Shown here: in pieces, positions 8,999 to 17,083 of the stretch
How positions within the stretch are numbered: the stretch's first letter is position 1
How the letters are laid out: the number at the start of each line of letters is the position of its first letter
NCBI GenBank assembly: GCA_021804505.1
Contig: JAJZHL010000001.1
Span: forward strand, 1-29,143
DNA length: 29,143 nt
Reading direction: 5' to 3'
Origin: Pseudomonadota bacterium
GTDB taxonomy: Bacteria > Pseudomonadota > Alphaproteobacteria > Rickettsiales > Rickettsiaceae
Notes under the pieces: generated by a model
Database searches by the model: none
Seen by the model: only the letters and a program-made list of their open reading frames with translations
What the model was told of the DNA's origin: nothing
Made by a program: the position numbers and the translations under genes

Positions 8999-9601
8999 CT
9001 ATTGCCTTTTATCTTGTTGCTTTTCATCTTGCTTAAGCTCACTTTCATCTACTACTCGGTTAAATTCCTTTAATCTTAAATAACCGCCACTAAATTCAAA
9101 ACTAAGCCGGTATGAAGTAGGAGTTGACTCATAGCCGCGTTTACCATATCTAGAAGTTAAGGTGCCGTGAGCGATTACTTCTCCGGTGCTTTCATCGATA
9201 TCCATATTCTTAACGGTAAAATAAGTCACCAAATCAAAGTTTTTATATTTATCAAGGCTATCTGCAAAATATTCATTTATTCTCCTCGCAAAACTGCTGT
9301 CTGCGTTTGAGGTGTATTTTAAAATGACATCCCTTTTATGCAGTACATCAGCAGCTGATAAATCAAGCAATGAATTTAAAAATACCATAGTCATTTGCTC
9401 TAAATAACCGCTCGATACTTTGCGGTTAGAAATCACTACCTCCGATGTTAAAGGCGGGACCATAATAATCCGCTCTTCTTGCAACAAAATCTTAATGCTA
9501 AGAGCTGTGCTCGATAGGCTAAGTAAAATAGTAAGTAGTAAAAATAGATTACGCTGTCTGGTTATTCTATCTCCCCCTTGCATGGCAAAACTTAAATTCA
9601 T
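8999..9601 (-). CDS. traE: TraE, VirB8-like inner-membrane protein
   Basis: 200 residues (F TraE 188). An N-terminal transmembrane helix (about 17-36) is followed by the TraE domain with SGYLEQMTMVFLNSLLDLSAADV, matching the F segment YLQQMALSFIALRLNVSPETV, and a VirB8-type beta sheet ending in YLRLKEFNR. TraE is an inner-membrane assembly factor. A downstream Met at residue 7 is an alternative start. Sixteen bases separate it from traK; 154 bases separate it from traL, the largest gap among the core genes. Confidence 0.92.
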   Translation of the reverse strand: MNLSFAMQGGDRITRQRNLFLLLTILLSLSSTALSIKILLQEERIIMVPPLTSEVVISNRKVSSGYLEQMTMVFLNSLLDLSAADVLHKRDVILKYTSNADSSFARRINEYFADSLDKYKNFDLVTYFTVKNMDIDESTGEVIAHGTLTSRYGKRGYESTPTSYRLSFEFSGGYLRLKEFNRVVDESELKQDEKQQDKRQ

Positions 9602-9755
9602 TAGTTTGTTCTCTGTAAAATTTGTTTTCTGTAAAAAATTACTGTTGCACTGGTTGCTTCATTAATGCTTACGTCTTACTAAATAGTAGCCTGAACTAGC
9701 AGCATCATCTTTTTCTCTTGGGCTATTGTGCACGAGTCTAAGCCATCGGATTAAG

Positions 9756-10040
9756 TTACAACAAGCATCGGTGATGCGACTTAGGCAAATACCTGCCCCC
9801 AAATAAGCCCTTGGATGGTAGATGCCAGTACATAACCTTTTGTATATTGCCACAATGCCAAGCTTTGGCGGCAATTGCTGCTATACCGTACCCAAGAATA
9901 AACCCCAGAATGCCAAAGGTCATGCTAAAGCGTATCCATATAGCAAGACCAATAACACTAGCACCAATAATACCAAGATAGCTGAGGCCATAATATTTAA
10001 CCTCCTTATTCAAAGCTCTGTTTAGCGGTACGTCAAACAT
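9756..10040 (-). CDS. traL: TraL, VirB3-like inner-membrane protein
   Basis: 94 residues (F TraL 91). Two adjacent hydrophobic helices (about 18-58) are followed by the TraL tail pattern VMYWHLPSKGLFGGRYLPKSHHR, equivalent to the YWYMPT...VPDS tail in F. TraL helps TraC dock at the inner membrane. It starts five bases after the pilin stop. A second open frame across its 3' end (to about 9662) was considered as a frameshifted continuation and rejected. Confidence 0.9.
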   Translation of the reverse strand: MFDVPLNRALNKEVKYYGLSYLGIIGASVIGLAIWIRFSMTFGILGFILGYGIAAIAAKAWHCGNIQKVMYWHLPSKGLFGGRYLPKSHHRCLL

Positions 10041-10045
10041 TATAT

Positions 10046-10360
10046 CTATATCCCAAGGCCAGCCTTAACCCCTATAACGGTTAAACCGCCAGCAAGTGAC
10101 CCTAAACCAAAACCTATCATTCTCTCCCTAAGATCACCTTGTGACTTGAGTAATGCACCAATCGCACCTGCTACGAAAATAGCAACCGGATAGTAATCAT
10201 TAACCATCTTTTTAATAGGCTCAGCAATGGCCTTAGCACCTTTATCTAGGTCAAAGTCTGCCGTAGCATCAAGGCTACACAGCAAAATTGGTGCTAAATA
10301 AATGGCAGTTTTGCAAAACTGAGAGATACCATTATTAAAATTTATAAAATTCTTCTTCAT
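10046..10360 (-). CDS. traA: TraA-like pilin (VirB2/TraA type)
   Basis: 104 residues with a long signal peptide (cut near ATA-DFDLDKG at about 34) and a mature part of about 70 residues holding two hydrophobic helices (YYPVAIFVAGAIGALL and MIGFGLGSLAGGLTVIGVKAGLGI) separated by a short polar loop KSQGDLRER. This is the F/P-type pilin architecture, and the gene precedes traL as in F. It would be the pilus subunit. It has the best ribosome binding site in the operon, fitting the high dose a pilin needs. The sequence is too divergent to judge cyclisation or acetylation. Confidence 0.82.
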   Translation of the reverse strand: MKKNFINFNNGISQFCKTAIYLAPILLCSLDATADFDLDKGAKAIAEPIKKMVNDYYPVAIFVAGAIGALLKSQGDLRERMIGFGLGSLAGGLTVIGVKAGLGI

Positions 10361-10367
10361 ATTTTTA

Positions 10368-10373
10368 CTCCTT
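10368..10373 (-). promoter_or_regulatory. Strong Shine-Dalgarno of the pilin gene
   Basis: AAGGAG on the minus strand, seven bases before the pilin ATG at 10360. Most genes in the window have weak or no such site, so this one stands out. Confidence 0.75.
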
Positions 10374-10454
10374 AATTATTAATGTTCCTTTTAGATAACA
10401 GCGATTAGATGGCTAATATCCATATTTTTAAGCTAATAAGTTTTAGTTTTTTTA

Positions 10455-10601
10455 TTACTCCTTCCCATTTTTTAACGCTTGAGAATTTATAACCGGTGGA
10501 TCAGGCTTCTTTTCTGACCTCTTCTCTATTCTGTAAAGAAATACAAAGGTGAAAATTATATACCCCACGGCCAAAGCAATAAAAAATAGATTTGCTTTCA
10601 T
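10455..10601 (-). CDS. Small single-span membrane protein (48 aa)
   Basis: ATG at 10601 overlaps the TGA of the upstream 86-residue gene (ATGA), giving 48 codons to a TAA at 10455. The first 22 residues (MKANLFFIALAVGYIIFTFVFL) form one transmembrane helix, followed by a basic/polar tail (YRIEKRSEKKPDPPV). The exact start-stop overlap and membrane character argue that it is real despite its size. It lies just before the pilin gene, a place where F-like operons can carry small accessory proteins; no family is recognised. Confidence 0.6.
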   Translation of the reverse strand: MKANLFFIALAVGYIIFTFVFLYRIEKRSEKKPDPPVINSQALKNGKE

Positions 10602-10858
10602 TGCCCCCTCTCCCTGAATAGAACTATAATTAATTGACGCAAGTCGACCATCTCATCTCGTAGTAACTCAAAAGTGTTTCTGGTTGATTTTAGCTCAGCA
10701 ATTAGTAACTGGTTAGAATCTGAACTTAAACTTGTAGGACTCTTCTTTATCAATTCTTTGCTATTTTCTTCTTGTTGTATCAGCTTGGACTCTATGCTCA
10801 TTAGCTTGCTTGATATAAAGCCTAAAGATGCCTTAATTTCAGCTATTTCCTGTTTCAT
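10598..10858 (-). CDS. Small coiled-coil protein downstream of the initiator
   Basis: 86 residues, almost entirely helical with heptad-like spacing (EIKASLGFISSKLMSIESKL and LLRDEMVDLRQLIIVLFRE). No membrane segment or catalytic motif is seen. Its start overlaps the initiator stop by four bases (ATGA) and its stop overlaps the next small gene, so it is translated with both. A role as a partner or regulator of the initiator is possible but not shown. Confidence 0.65.
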   Translation of the reverse strand: MKQEIAEIKASLGFISSKLMSIESKLIQQEENSKELIKKSPTSLSSDSNQLLIAELKSTRNTFELLRDEMVDLRQLIIVLFRERGQ

Positions 10859-12543
10859 ATTGATACTCCTATTAAATTGTAATTTTGTGTGAGACAGATT
10901 TGATTGATTAATCGCAGGTAATTATTTTGCACCCAGTCCTTGATAAACTTCGTTGGGGCCTTTAAGGTTAGTTTCTGACTCACATAATCAACGTCAGCAG
11001 TTAACTTACTAAACCATGCATTATCCATAACAATTCCCATAGAGCCGTAATGCTCTATTAGGTTACGTCTAACTTTATCCCATATGCCTTCTAATGGCTG
11101 AGTTTGCATCTGAGGGAGGTTTGCGATTTGCCCTTCGGTATGCAGTTGTACTTGGAATTGGCTTTGAGTATGCGTTCTAGCCTGTAGTAATGCTTTAGAT
11201 CGGTTAAACAAAGGTTCTGTTGTTACTGTTGACTCAGACTCAGTTTTAGATAATGTAATATCAAGATATTCAATATCTTTCCCATATACTAATCGCACTT
11301 GCGTAAGTATTTGCTGGTACTCTGATTCACTCAGCTCTAGTTTTTTGCATAAGATGATCCTAAAATATCCTGAATCTGAACCAGTTCCTGATGATGCTAA
11401 TTTCTCATTATCTACAAAACTAGCTGAGTTTAAGAGGCTATATGCCAAACTTGGCTCTAGTACTCCTGCAAGTTTTCTTCTTAATTGCAATTGACGGGAA
11501 GTATCCCTGCTCTTCTCAATTGTATTTAAATACTCCTCTCGTACTTTTACCATCAACTCCTGAGAGGTAGCATTGCTAACTATTCTAAAGTCCTCGTTAC
11601 TAATCTTCACAGCATCCCTCATCTCATAGGTTAATGCCTTGCCCATATATTTAATAAAGGCTGCTTTATGAGGAAAAGTATGACTTGGTAATTTAATGCT
11701 AAAGTTTTTTAGGATTTCGTTTATCGCCTGTCCAGAGAACTCCCTACCGCAGAGTGTTTGTAGCGTATCAATATCTGGTTTATCTAAGGGGTAAAATGAA
11801 GCAAAAATAAATCTTTCTTTGTTAGCAACAGGGGTAGGCGATGAAAAGACAGATAATGATTTTTTAGGTGATAATCTTTCTGTCTCTGGAATTGAATTTG
11901 AATTCAAATTAACAAAATTAGATTTTTTAGATCTATTTTTTCTTATCTTATTCTTATTAATTCTTGCTTCAACTTTATTTAATTCTTGCCCTTTAGAATC
12001 CCCTACCCTATTTGCCAAGAAAATAGCTTCCTGATTTTGATTATTATCCTCACCTAAGAAATTGTCGTTATCAGTATTTTTACAAGTATTATCATCAGTA
12101 TCATTATTACCTATGCAATTTACATCATTGTAATTACTAAGAGAATTACTACTTGGTGACATCTCAAGTAGAGTCTTGACATGCAGAGTAACAAATAAAG
12201 TATTTCCTAGCCTTCTACCACCTAGTTCTATAGTACCAACTGATCTTCTCATTATGTTAAGGGCTTCTAAACGAATAAAAGCCTCTCTAACCTGGTACTG
12301 ACTTAAGCTGAATTTATTGCAAAAATAGCTATAGTCTTTTTGATGCTCCTGTTTTCCAGTAGAACGGTACAAAAACCATAGCTCTGACAAGATAGCAATC
12401 GCCATAGTATCAGCCTTATCACCAGTAGTAAGTATCTTCTGATACCACCAGTGCGGGATGATGTTTCCACTACCGATATCTATAGAATTGACCAGTGTTG
12501 TACTTGCATGCTTGCAAGTTCCTAAGTTTTTTGTTATATTCAT
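10855..12543 (-). CDS. Replication initiator-like protein with winged-helix N terminus and DnaA N-terminal-type C terminus
   Basis: 562 residues. Residues about 27-130 (IPHWWYQKILTTGDKADTMA... YCNKFSLSQYQVREAFIRLEALNIMRR) look like a winged-helix DNA-binding domain of plasmid initiators. The middle is low-complexity (N/D/K-rich) then helical. Residues about 487-562 (GIWDKVRRNLIEHYG... WFSKLTADVD... APTKFIKDWVQNNY) match the DnaA N-terminal domain (DnaA_N), which recruits helicase or DiaA-like partners. The DnaA AAA+ and DNA-binding domains are absent. DnaA-like proteins of this kind are known from Rickettsia plasmids and RAGEs. It is the first gene of the tra operon and is preceded by a hairpin (12580-12628). 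A truncated 5' copy is at 17290-17421. Confidence 0.82.
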   Translation of the reverse strand: MNITKNLGTCKHASTTLVNSIDIGSGNIIPHWWYQKILTTGDKADTMAIAILSELWFLYRSTGKQEHQKDYSYFCNKFSLSQYQVREAFIRLEALNIMRRSVGTIELGGRRLGNTLFVTLHVKTLLEMSPSSNSLSNYNDVNCIGNNDTDDNTCKNTDNDNFLGEDNNQNQEAIFLANRVGDSKGQELNKVEARINKNKIRKNRSKKSNFVNLNSNSIPETERLSPKKSLSVFSSPTPVANKERFIFASFYPLDKPDIDTLQTLCGREFSGQAINEILKNFSIKLPSHTFPHKAAFIKYMGKALTYEMRDAVKISNEDFRIVSNATSQELMVKVREEYLNTIEKSRDTSRQLQLRRKLAGVLEPSLAYSLLNSASFVDNEKLASSGTGSDSGYFRIILCKKLELSESEYQQILTQVRLVYGKDIEYLDITLSKTESESTVTTEPLFNRSKALLQARTHTQSQFQVQLHTEGQIANLPQMQTQPLEGIWDKVRRNLIEHYGSMGIVMDNAWFSKLTADVDYVSQKLTLKAPTKFIKDWVQNNYLRLINQICLTQNYNLIGVSI

Positions 12544-12579
12544 CTTTGCTTTTCCTTTAATCAGGTGAAAGTCACTAAG

Positions 12580-12628
12580 CCAGTAAGTACTTTTTGGTCG
12601 TCGAAAACTTTATTTAGTACTTACCTGG
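12580..12628 (-). promoter_or_regulatory. Leader hairpin upstream of the initiator gene
   Basis: The arms CCAGTAAGTACT (12580-12591) and AGTACTTACCTGG (12616-12628) are complementary apart from one bulged base, around a 24-base loop containing TTTTGG. It starts 37 bases upstream of the initiator ATG. A hairpin with different stem bases stands at the same distance from the truncated initiator copy (17457-17501). It could be an attenuator, a binding site or an RNA control element. Confidence 0.55.
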
Positions 12629-12864
12629 TTGGTTATATCGTCTTACTTCCTTCTATTCTCTTCTTCTTAAAGGAGAATTAGTATCAATTTGCACAATCTT
12701 TAAATAAATCTTCATTTTATGCCCATATAATAAACATCATTTTAAACACGCATTTCGTGTTTATTTTTAATTTGCTAATTCTGTTTCATTCATATTAAAA
12801 ATAATTTTATATACATATACTATATTAACGCAATAAATATTTGATAAAAAATAATAAAATATGA

Positions 12865-12894
12865 CTAATTAGTTATATTTATGTAACTAATTAG
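12865..12894. promoter_or_regulatory. Perfect 11-bp inverted repeat, probable operator
   Basis: CTAATTAGTTA (12865-12875) and TAACTAATTAG (12884-12894) are perfect complements around TATTTATG. Each arm itself contains the palindrome CTAATTAG. It lies about 100 bases before the XRE gene and between divergent genes, a usual place for a repressor operator. Confidence 0.5.
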
Positions 12895-12996
12895 CATTTA
12901 GATTCATCTTGCACTTAATGTGTATATTTTTAATGAAAATATTTCTATTATACTTATAATTAATATTTAAATACTTTTAGCTAAAAATAATTATAT

Positions 12997-13425
12997 ATGT
13001 CTTACTCTGCATTACAAAAAAATCTTGAAAAATTAATGAAAGACCATAATTATCAAATATCGGATTTAGAAAGGAAGGCAGGACTTAGAAAAAACAATAT
13101 CTACAATATTATTAAGGGTGTTTCAAAAAAGCCATCTGCTGAATTATTACAGGCCGTAGCAGATGTATTTGGTCTCACGGTAAAAGATTTGTATTCTATG
13201 CCTACTCCAGTTTATCCTGCATTAACATCTGAGGATTTCGACTTACTTATAAAAGTAACACAAAAAGTTATAGAAGAATTTAAATTATTAGAGCTAAAAG
13301 TTTCATGTCGTGATGTCACTTCCATAATCAATGAAATGTTTGACTGTGCCTATGAGAATAAAGATTACGATCCTACTCCTGTCATTAAATGGACGTTAAA
13401 ACAGAAATTTCTTCCGAAATCTTGA
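12997..13425 (+). CDS. XRE/Cro-CI family transcriptional regulator
   Basis: 142 residues. Residues about 5-62 form a helix-turn-helix of the XRE class (LMKDHNYQISDLERKAGLRKNNIYNIIKGVSKKPSAELLQAVADVFGLTVKDLY). The C-terminal 75 residues are acidic/helical with no recognised motif and may dimerise or bind a ligand; there is no LexA-type protease domain. It is divergent from the initiator/tra operon across an inverted-repeat region, so it likely controls that operon and itself. No clear ribosome binding site precedes the ATG. It converges on the STAND gene with only 32 bases between. Confidence 0.85.
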   Translation: MSYSALQKNLEKLMKDHNYQISDLERKAGLRKNNIYNIIKGVSKKPSAELLQAVADVFGLTVKDLYSMPTPVYPALTSEDFDLLIKVTQKVIEEFKLLELKVSCRDVTSIINEMFDCAYENKDYDPTPVIKWTLKQKFLPKS

Positions 13426-13457
13426 TCCCTTTCTAAAATAACTTCATTTCATGATTC

Positions 13458-15674
13458 TTATTTCATATTTAATATCTCTACACTTCTAGGATGTGTAGAA
13501 CCAAATTTTTTAATCAATTGATCTTTAAATTTATTAAACCAAAATTTCTCCGGTAATTTACAAGTTGCTTTTGCTGCTTTCCAATATAAATAACTTATCT
13601 TATCTAGATTTTTCATATTATCTCGGTAATTATTGTAAAAGATTGCTTCCGCTGTAGCAAAAGACTGGGCAGCTTCTTCTAAACGGTTTAAGGCGGCTAG
13701 AGCTTCTCCCTCAGCTACAAAAGCTGCTGCAAGCTCTATGTCCTCTGACATGCTAATATCTAGGTTGTTTCTAGACTCATCTTTGGTATATACAGAAATC
13801 GCTTCTTTTGCATGTTCTAATGAGAGTTTAATTTTGCCAAGGCCTAATTCTGCTCGTGCCAATTCAACTATTACCATCAATTTACTTCCTCCCACACTAC
13901 CATCCCTAATTGCTTCTATTTCTTTATCATATACTTTTTTAGAGATATCATAAGCCTTAGCAAAATTACTCATATAGTTTAAAATCTCTGCTTCAGCAAC
14001 GTATAATATGGCTTTGTGATCATCATATGGGGATTCATAATCCATTTCTATTTCTGTTTGTATTGCTGAAAGAGCATCTTGGTAATTTCCTTCAGCTAAA
14101 TGAATTTGAGACTTAATAAACCACAATAGAAGAATCTCTAAATTATTTTGATCCTTATCTATTAGGCTTTCTGCCCGTTCTAAAAAAATACGAGCATTCT
14201 TCCGATCTCCTATGTAAACGTATGCTTCAGCTAACTTTGCATAAGCCAAAAATTTTACTTCAAAATGCCCATCTAAGGAATGTAATAAATCAGATGCTTC
14301 CACCAAATATTTTATGCCCGTTGAAAATGAAGACCTTAAATAACACTCATACACCCCAATTAATGTTAAATATTCTAGATAAGTTGCTTTTTTAGAATCG
14401 TTAATAAACAATGAATTAAGTGTACTTTTATTTTTAAAAAACCAATCTTCCATTTCTTGACAAAGACTATTGCCATACCCTAAGTAATAATCCATTAAAT
14501 TTTTTCTAAGTTCTAATATTTTATAAATATCTATTGCGTACAATTCTCCATTATTTAATAACTCTTGTAAGGAATTTGGCATAGTACTATCTGAAAGCAT
14601 AAAAAAATACCGAGCATTACGACCAAGAGGTATTGCTATATTTATACTATCTGTAGTTTCCTCAATAATATTTTTTATTGTGTTTTTACCTGCAATGTCT
14701 AAAATCGATTTTTTTACCATATCATGCATTTCAAATAATGGTTCTTCACCGCTATTTCCTATATTAGCTATTAGACCAAATCTGATAATAGACTGCAAGT
14801 CCTCTGTAAAAGTCTGATCTCTAGAAATAATACTAAGAAATTTTTTGGAGAATCTTTGATTATTTATTACTGCCATCTTGTATAATAGGCCCTTTGCTGT
14901 AGGACTTAATTCATTTATTACTAAATTCACGTGTTGCTGCATTTTATTACCTGATTTATTTACTATTTCGATATACTCTTCTAAAGCCATGTATTTATTC
15001 ATATCCAAAAACATTGCTGCCTGAACAATAAAAATTGGGTACCCTTTTGATAAAGAAACTAAATGTTCTATTAGTTTGTTATCTCTTTTACTTAGTATAT
15101 TGCTAGCCAAGCTTGATGAGTCGGTATTTTTTAAATAAGGAATAGGTATGGAATGCAACATATTTTGTCCATCTTGTGAACTGATTATAATATGACCATT
15201 ATTTTCCCATTCTATAATGTCTTGAACTTTATAATTTTCCTTAATTTTAAGGTTGTCAAATACCAAAAGCCAATTTGATTTTGCTGTTAAATATTTTATA
15301 ACTGACTCTTTAGCATTTGTTACATTCTCAGATAATATGCAGCCTTCTTTTTTGCAGAAATTTTTATTAATGTCGCTAGCTAGCAGAGAAAACTGTGCAG
15401 ATAAATCTGAGTTACAATCAAAAAACCAGATTAAATTATACTCATTTTGATGCTCATTAGCATACCTTCTGACCAGTTGAGTTTTGCCTATACCGCTCAT
15501 GCCAAATACAGTAGTCTTTTTATATAAGGATAACTTTTCTCTTATAGAATCTAACTGAGATTCATGATTTACAAAATATCTAACTGGTTCTACTAAATTT
15601 GATATTTTAATACTTAAATCAGCACTTACCTTGAAATAAAAAAGTGTCAGGAATAGTAAAGTTAACTTTTTCAT
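13458..15674 (-). CDS. Exported NB-ARC/TPR (STAND NTPase) protein
   Basis: 738 residues. Residues 1-18 are a clear Sec-type signal peptide (MKKLTLLFLTLFYFKVSA). The NB-ARC core follows: P-loop GMSGIGKTQ at 58-66 (K64), Walker B WLLVFDN at 135-141 (D140), a sensor-like strand GHIIISSQD at 160-168, a GxP motif SKGYPIFIV at 209-217, and an MHD-type motif FEMHDMV at 314-320 closing the winged-helix part. Residues about 400-700 contain at least five TPR-like repeats (for example YAKLAEAYVYIGDRKNARIF). STAND proteins are ATP-dependent molecular switches, usually cytosolic; NLR immune receptors share this layout. The ATG overlaps the stop of the sensor gene by four bases. The signal peptide is odd, because the periplasm lacks ATP, and suggests export to the host or a very unusual topology. 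All motifs look intact. Confidence 0.8.
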   Translation of the reverse strand: MKKLTLLFLTLFYFKVSADLSIKISNLVEPVRYFVNHESQLDSIREKLSLYKKTTVFGMSGIGKTQLVRRYANEHQNEYNLIWFFDCNSDLSAQFSLLASDINKNFCKKEGCILSENVTNAKESVIKYLTAKSNWLLVFDNLKIKENYKVQDIIEWENNGHIIISSQDGQNMLHSIPIPYLKNTDSSSLASNILSKRDNKLIEHLVSLSKGYPIFIVQAAMFLDMNKYMALEEYIEIVNKSGNKMQQHVNLVINELSPTAKGLLYKMAVINNQRFSKKFLSIISRDQTFTEDLQSIIRFGLIANIGNSGEEPLFEMHDMVKKSILDIAGKNTIKNIIEETTDSINIAIPLGRNARYFFMLSDSTMPNSLQELLNNGELYAIDIYKILELRKNLMDYYLGYGNSLCQEMEDWFFKNKSTLNSLFINDSKKATYLEYLTLIGVYECYLRSSFSTGIKYLVEASDLLHSLDGHFEVKFLAYAKLAEAYVYIGDRKNARIFLERAESLIDKDQNNLEILLLWFIKSQIHLAEGNYQDALSAIQTEIEMDYESPYDDHKAILYVAEAEILNYMSNFAKAYDISKKVYDKEIEAIRDGSVGGSKLMVIVELARAELGLGKIKLSLEHAKEAISVYTKDESRNNLDISMSEDIELAAAFVAEGEALAALNRLEEAAQSFATAEAIFYNNYRDNMKNLDKISYLYWKAAKATCKLPEKFWFNKFKDQLIKKFGSTHPRSVEILNMK

Positions 15675-17053
15675 TTGTTATTCTTTTTATATTTTTCAAA
15701 CTTTACTACATTGTCCTTATTCTGTACTAAAATTTCTGCTCTAAGAGAAATCTCTACTATGTTTTTCCTACTCTTATCATAAATCTTGTAGTTCAACTTA
15801 TGTTCTTTTAATGACTTAAATATTTTTCTGCAACTTAATAAAAATACATCCGCCTTTTCCCTAAAGAGGGTATCTGATAAATTAATCATTATTTGCTCTG
15901 TTAAAGGAAAACTATCATAGGTTATTAAAATCTTCTCTTGAGTGAAATTCAATATAATGGATTTAGGTGTATTGCTTTGTTCTTCCATAAATCTTACTAA
16001 ATTGTAAATAAGACTAAAAATTACTTGATACAAAACCTCCTTACCACAATCAACTCTTACCTTATCTATTTGCTTCTCTAATTTAAGAACAGTATGCATA
16101 AAATGGTAGCCAAAATAATCCTTTAAAAGTTGCATTAACTCCGTTATGTCGATTTCTGTTGAAGATAAATCGGTTAAGCATATAGGGAATAAATAGTCGT
16201 GGGTATTTCCCTCTTTTATTGCCATTGCTATATTTGTACTATCTTCATTATGACCACTGCGAATCTCAGACTCCAATTGTTGACTAACATATATCTCTGT
16301 TGATTTTTGAATAAATATCATCTTGAGTTTTTGTTCAGTTTCTTTATTTAATAACAATGCTCTCTTCATTTTTGTGGTTTGATATATATCTTCTTCTAAT
16401 TGCTCAATATAAGAAGCTAATCTATTTTTAGTCCTTAAATAAATATATAAGAATACACCGCTAGTCATAAAACTAGCTATCATAGTTATTAATAAGGTTT
16501 TATATATCTTATAAAGATTGTTGATAGCATAGCTAGATTCTTTATCTATACCTAATTCTACAAATAAATCATTACCCTCATTAATAAAATAACTCTTGTT
16601 TACTGCATGATCATAATTGTTATATTTATTTAATGCTATATTATGACTATTAATCAATATTCTGTAAGTAATATAGGGTGGCAAAAGTTTCTGCAGCTTC
16701 TCTTTAGTTACTTGTAAATCAAATATTTGTTGTCCTTTTTGATTAGTTATTTCAATAGAATATGGTTTAGCTGTTATTGATTCACCTTGCTCCTTGCCCT
16801 TTAGTACTTTTCCATTATTACGATCTTTAGTGGTAAGGTGCCCTAATAAGAGGAAATTTTTATTAGTAGCATTACTTAATGCTACTTGTAAATCACTTAA
16901 TAAAAGTGTTTTTATGTTATCTTGAAATGTTCCAAGCACAAACATATCTTGCTGCTTCAAAGAATACACAAGATAATTATACACAATAATATTAAAGCTC
17001 ATCCAGACAAATAAGGTTACTAGATAAAGTTTATAATTCTTCATTTTTAACAT
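15671..17053 (-). CDS. Membrane sensor with degenerate histidine-kinase-like domain
   Basis: About 460 residues; ATG at 17053 chosen (AGGGG about 11 bases upstream; TTG at 17056 and ATG at 17044 are alternatives). Transmembrane helices at about 9-31 and 187-207 flank a 150-residue periplasmic sensor domain. The cytoplasmic part has a coiled coil (210-265), then IDITELMQLLKDYF... KVRVDCGKEVLYQVIFSLIYNLVRF (302-356), which matches the start of an HATPase domain including an N-box-like N352. The G1 (DxGxG) and G2 glycine boxes are missing, and no H-box phosphoacceptor is seen. It is therefore a likely pseudokinase sensor. Histidine kinases are reported among RAGE cargo genes. It is co-translated with the exported STAND protein. 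Confidence 0.72.
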   Translation of the reverse strand: MLKMKNYKLYLVTLFVWMSFNIIVYNYLVYSLKQQDMFVLGTFQDNIKTLLLSDLQVALSNATNKNFLLLGHLTTKDRNNGKVLKGKEQGESITAKPYSIEITNQKGQQIFDLQVTKEKLQKLLPPYITYRILINSHNIALNKYNNYDHAVNKSYFINEGNDLFVELGIDKESSYAINNLYKIYKTLLITMIASFMTSGVFLYIYLRTKNRLASYIEQLEEDIYQTTKMKRALLLNKETEQKLKMIFIQKSTEIYVSQQLESEIRSGHNEDSTNIAMAIKEGNTHDYLFPICLTDLSSTEIDITELMQLLKDYFGYHFMHTVLKLEKQIDKVRVDCGKEVLYQVIFSLIYNLVRFMEEQSNTPKSIILNFTQEKILITYDSFPLTEQIMINLSDTLFREKADVFLLSCRKIFKSLKEHKLNYKIYDKSRKNIVEISLRAEILVQNKDNVVKFEKYKKNNK

Positions 17054-17083
17054 CAAAGCCTACCCCTATTTGTAGTTTTTATT

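Larger units (their letters stand above)
12544..12996. other. AT-rich divergent control region between initiator and XRE regulator
   Basis: 453 bases without a gene, very AT-rich. It holds the initiator leader hairpin, an 8-bp inverted repeat TAAACACG/CGTGTTTA (12743-12763), a perfect 11-bp inverted repeat (12865-12894), and a TATAAT (12955-12960, plus strand) about 37 bases before the XRE gene that may be its -10 box. The position next to an initiator gene fits a replication origin or copy-control region, but no clear iterons or standard DnaA boxes were seen. Confidence 0.5.

Noticed and set aside
9662..9874. A 70-codon open frame overlapping the traL 3' end, possibly a frameshifted TraL tail
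   Set aside because: The main traL frame already ends with the expected family tail (YLPKSHHR) and normal length; the other frame has no family features.
13458..15674. STAND gene as a typical anti-phage Avs/bNACHT defence gene
   Set aside because: Those proteins are cytosolic and lack signal peptides; the Sec signal and sensor coupling do not fit, although a defence role is not excluded.
15671..17053. Sensor as an ordinary active histidine kinase
   Set aside because: No H-box histidine in the coiled region and no G1/G2 glycine motifs; only the N-box-like part is kept.
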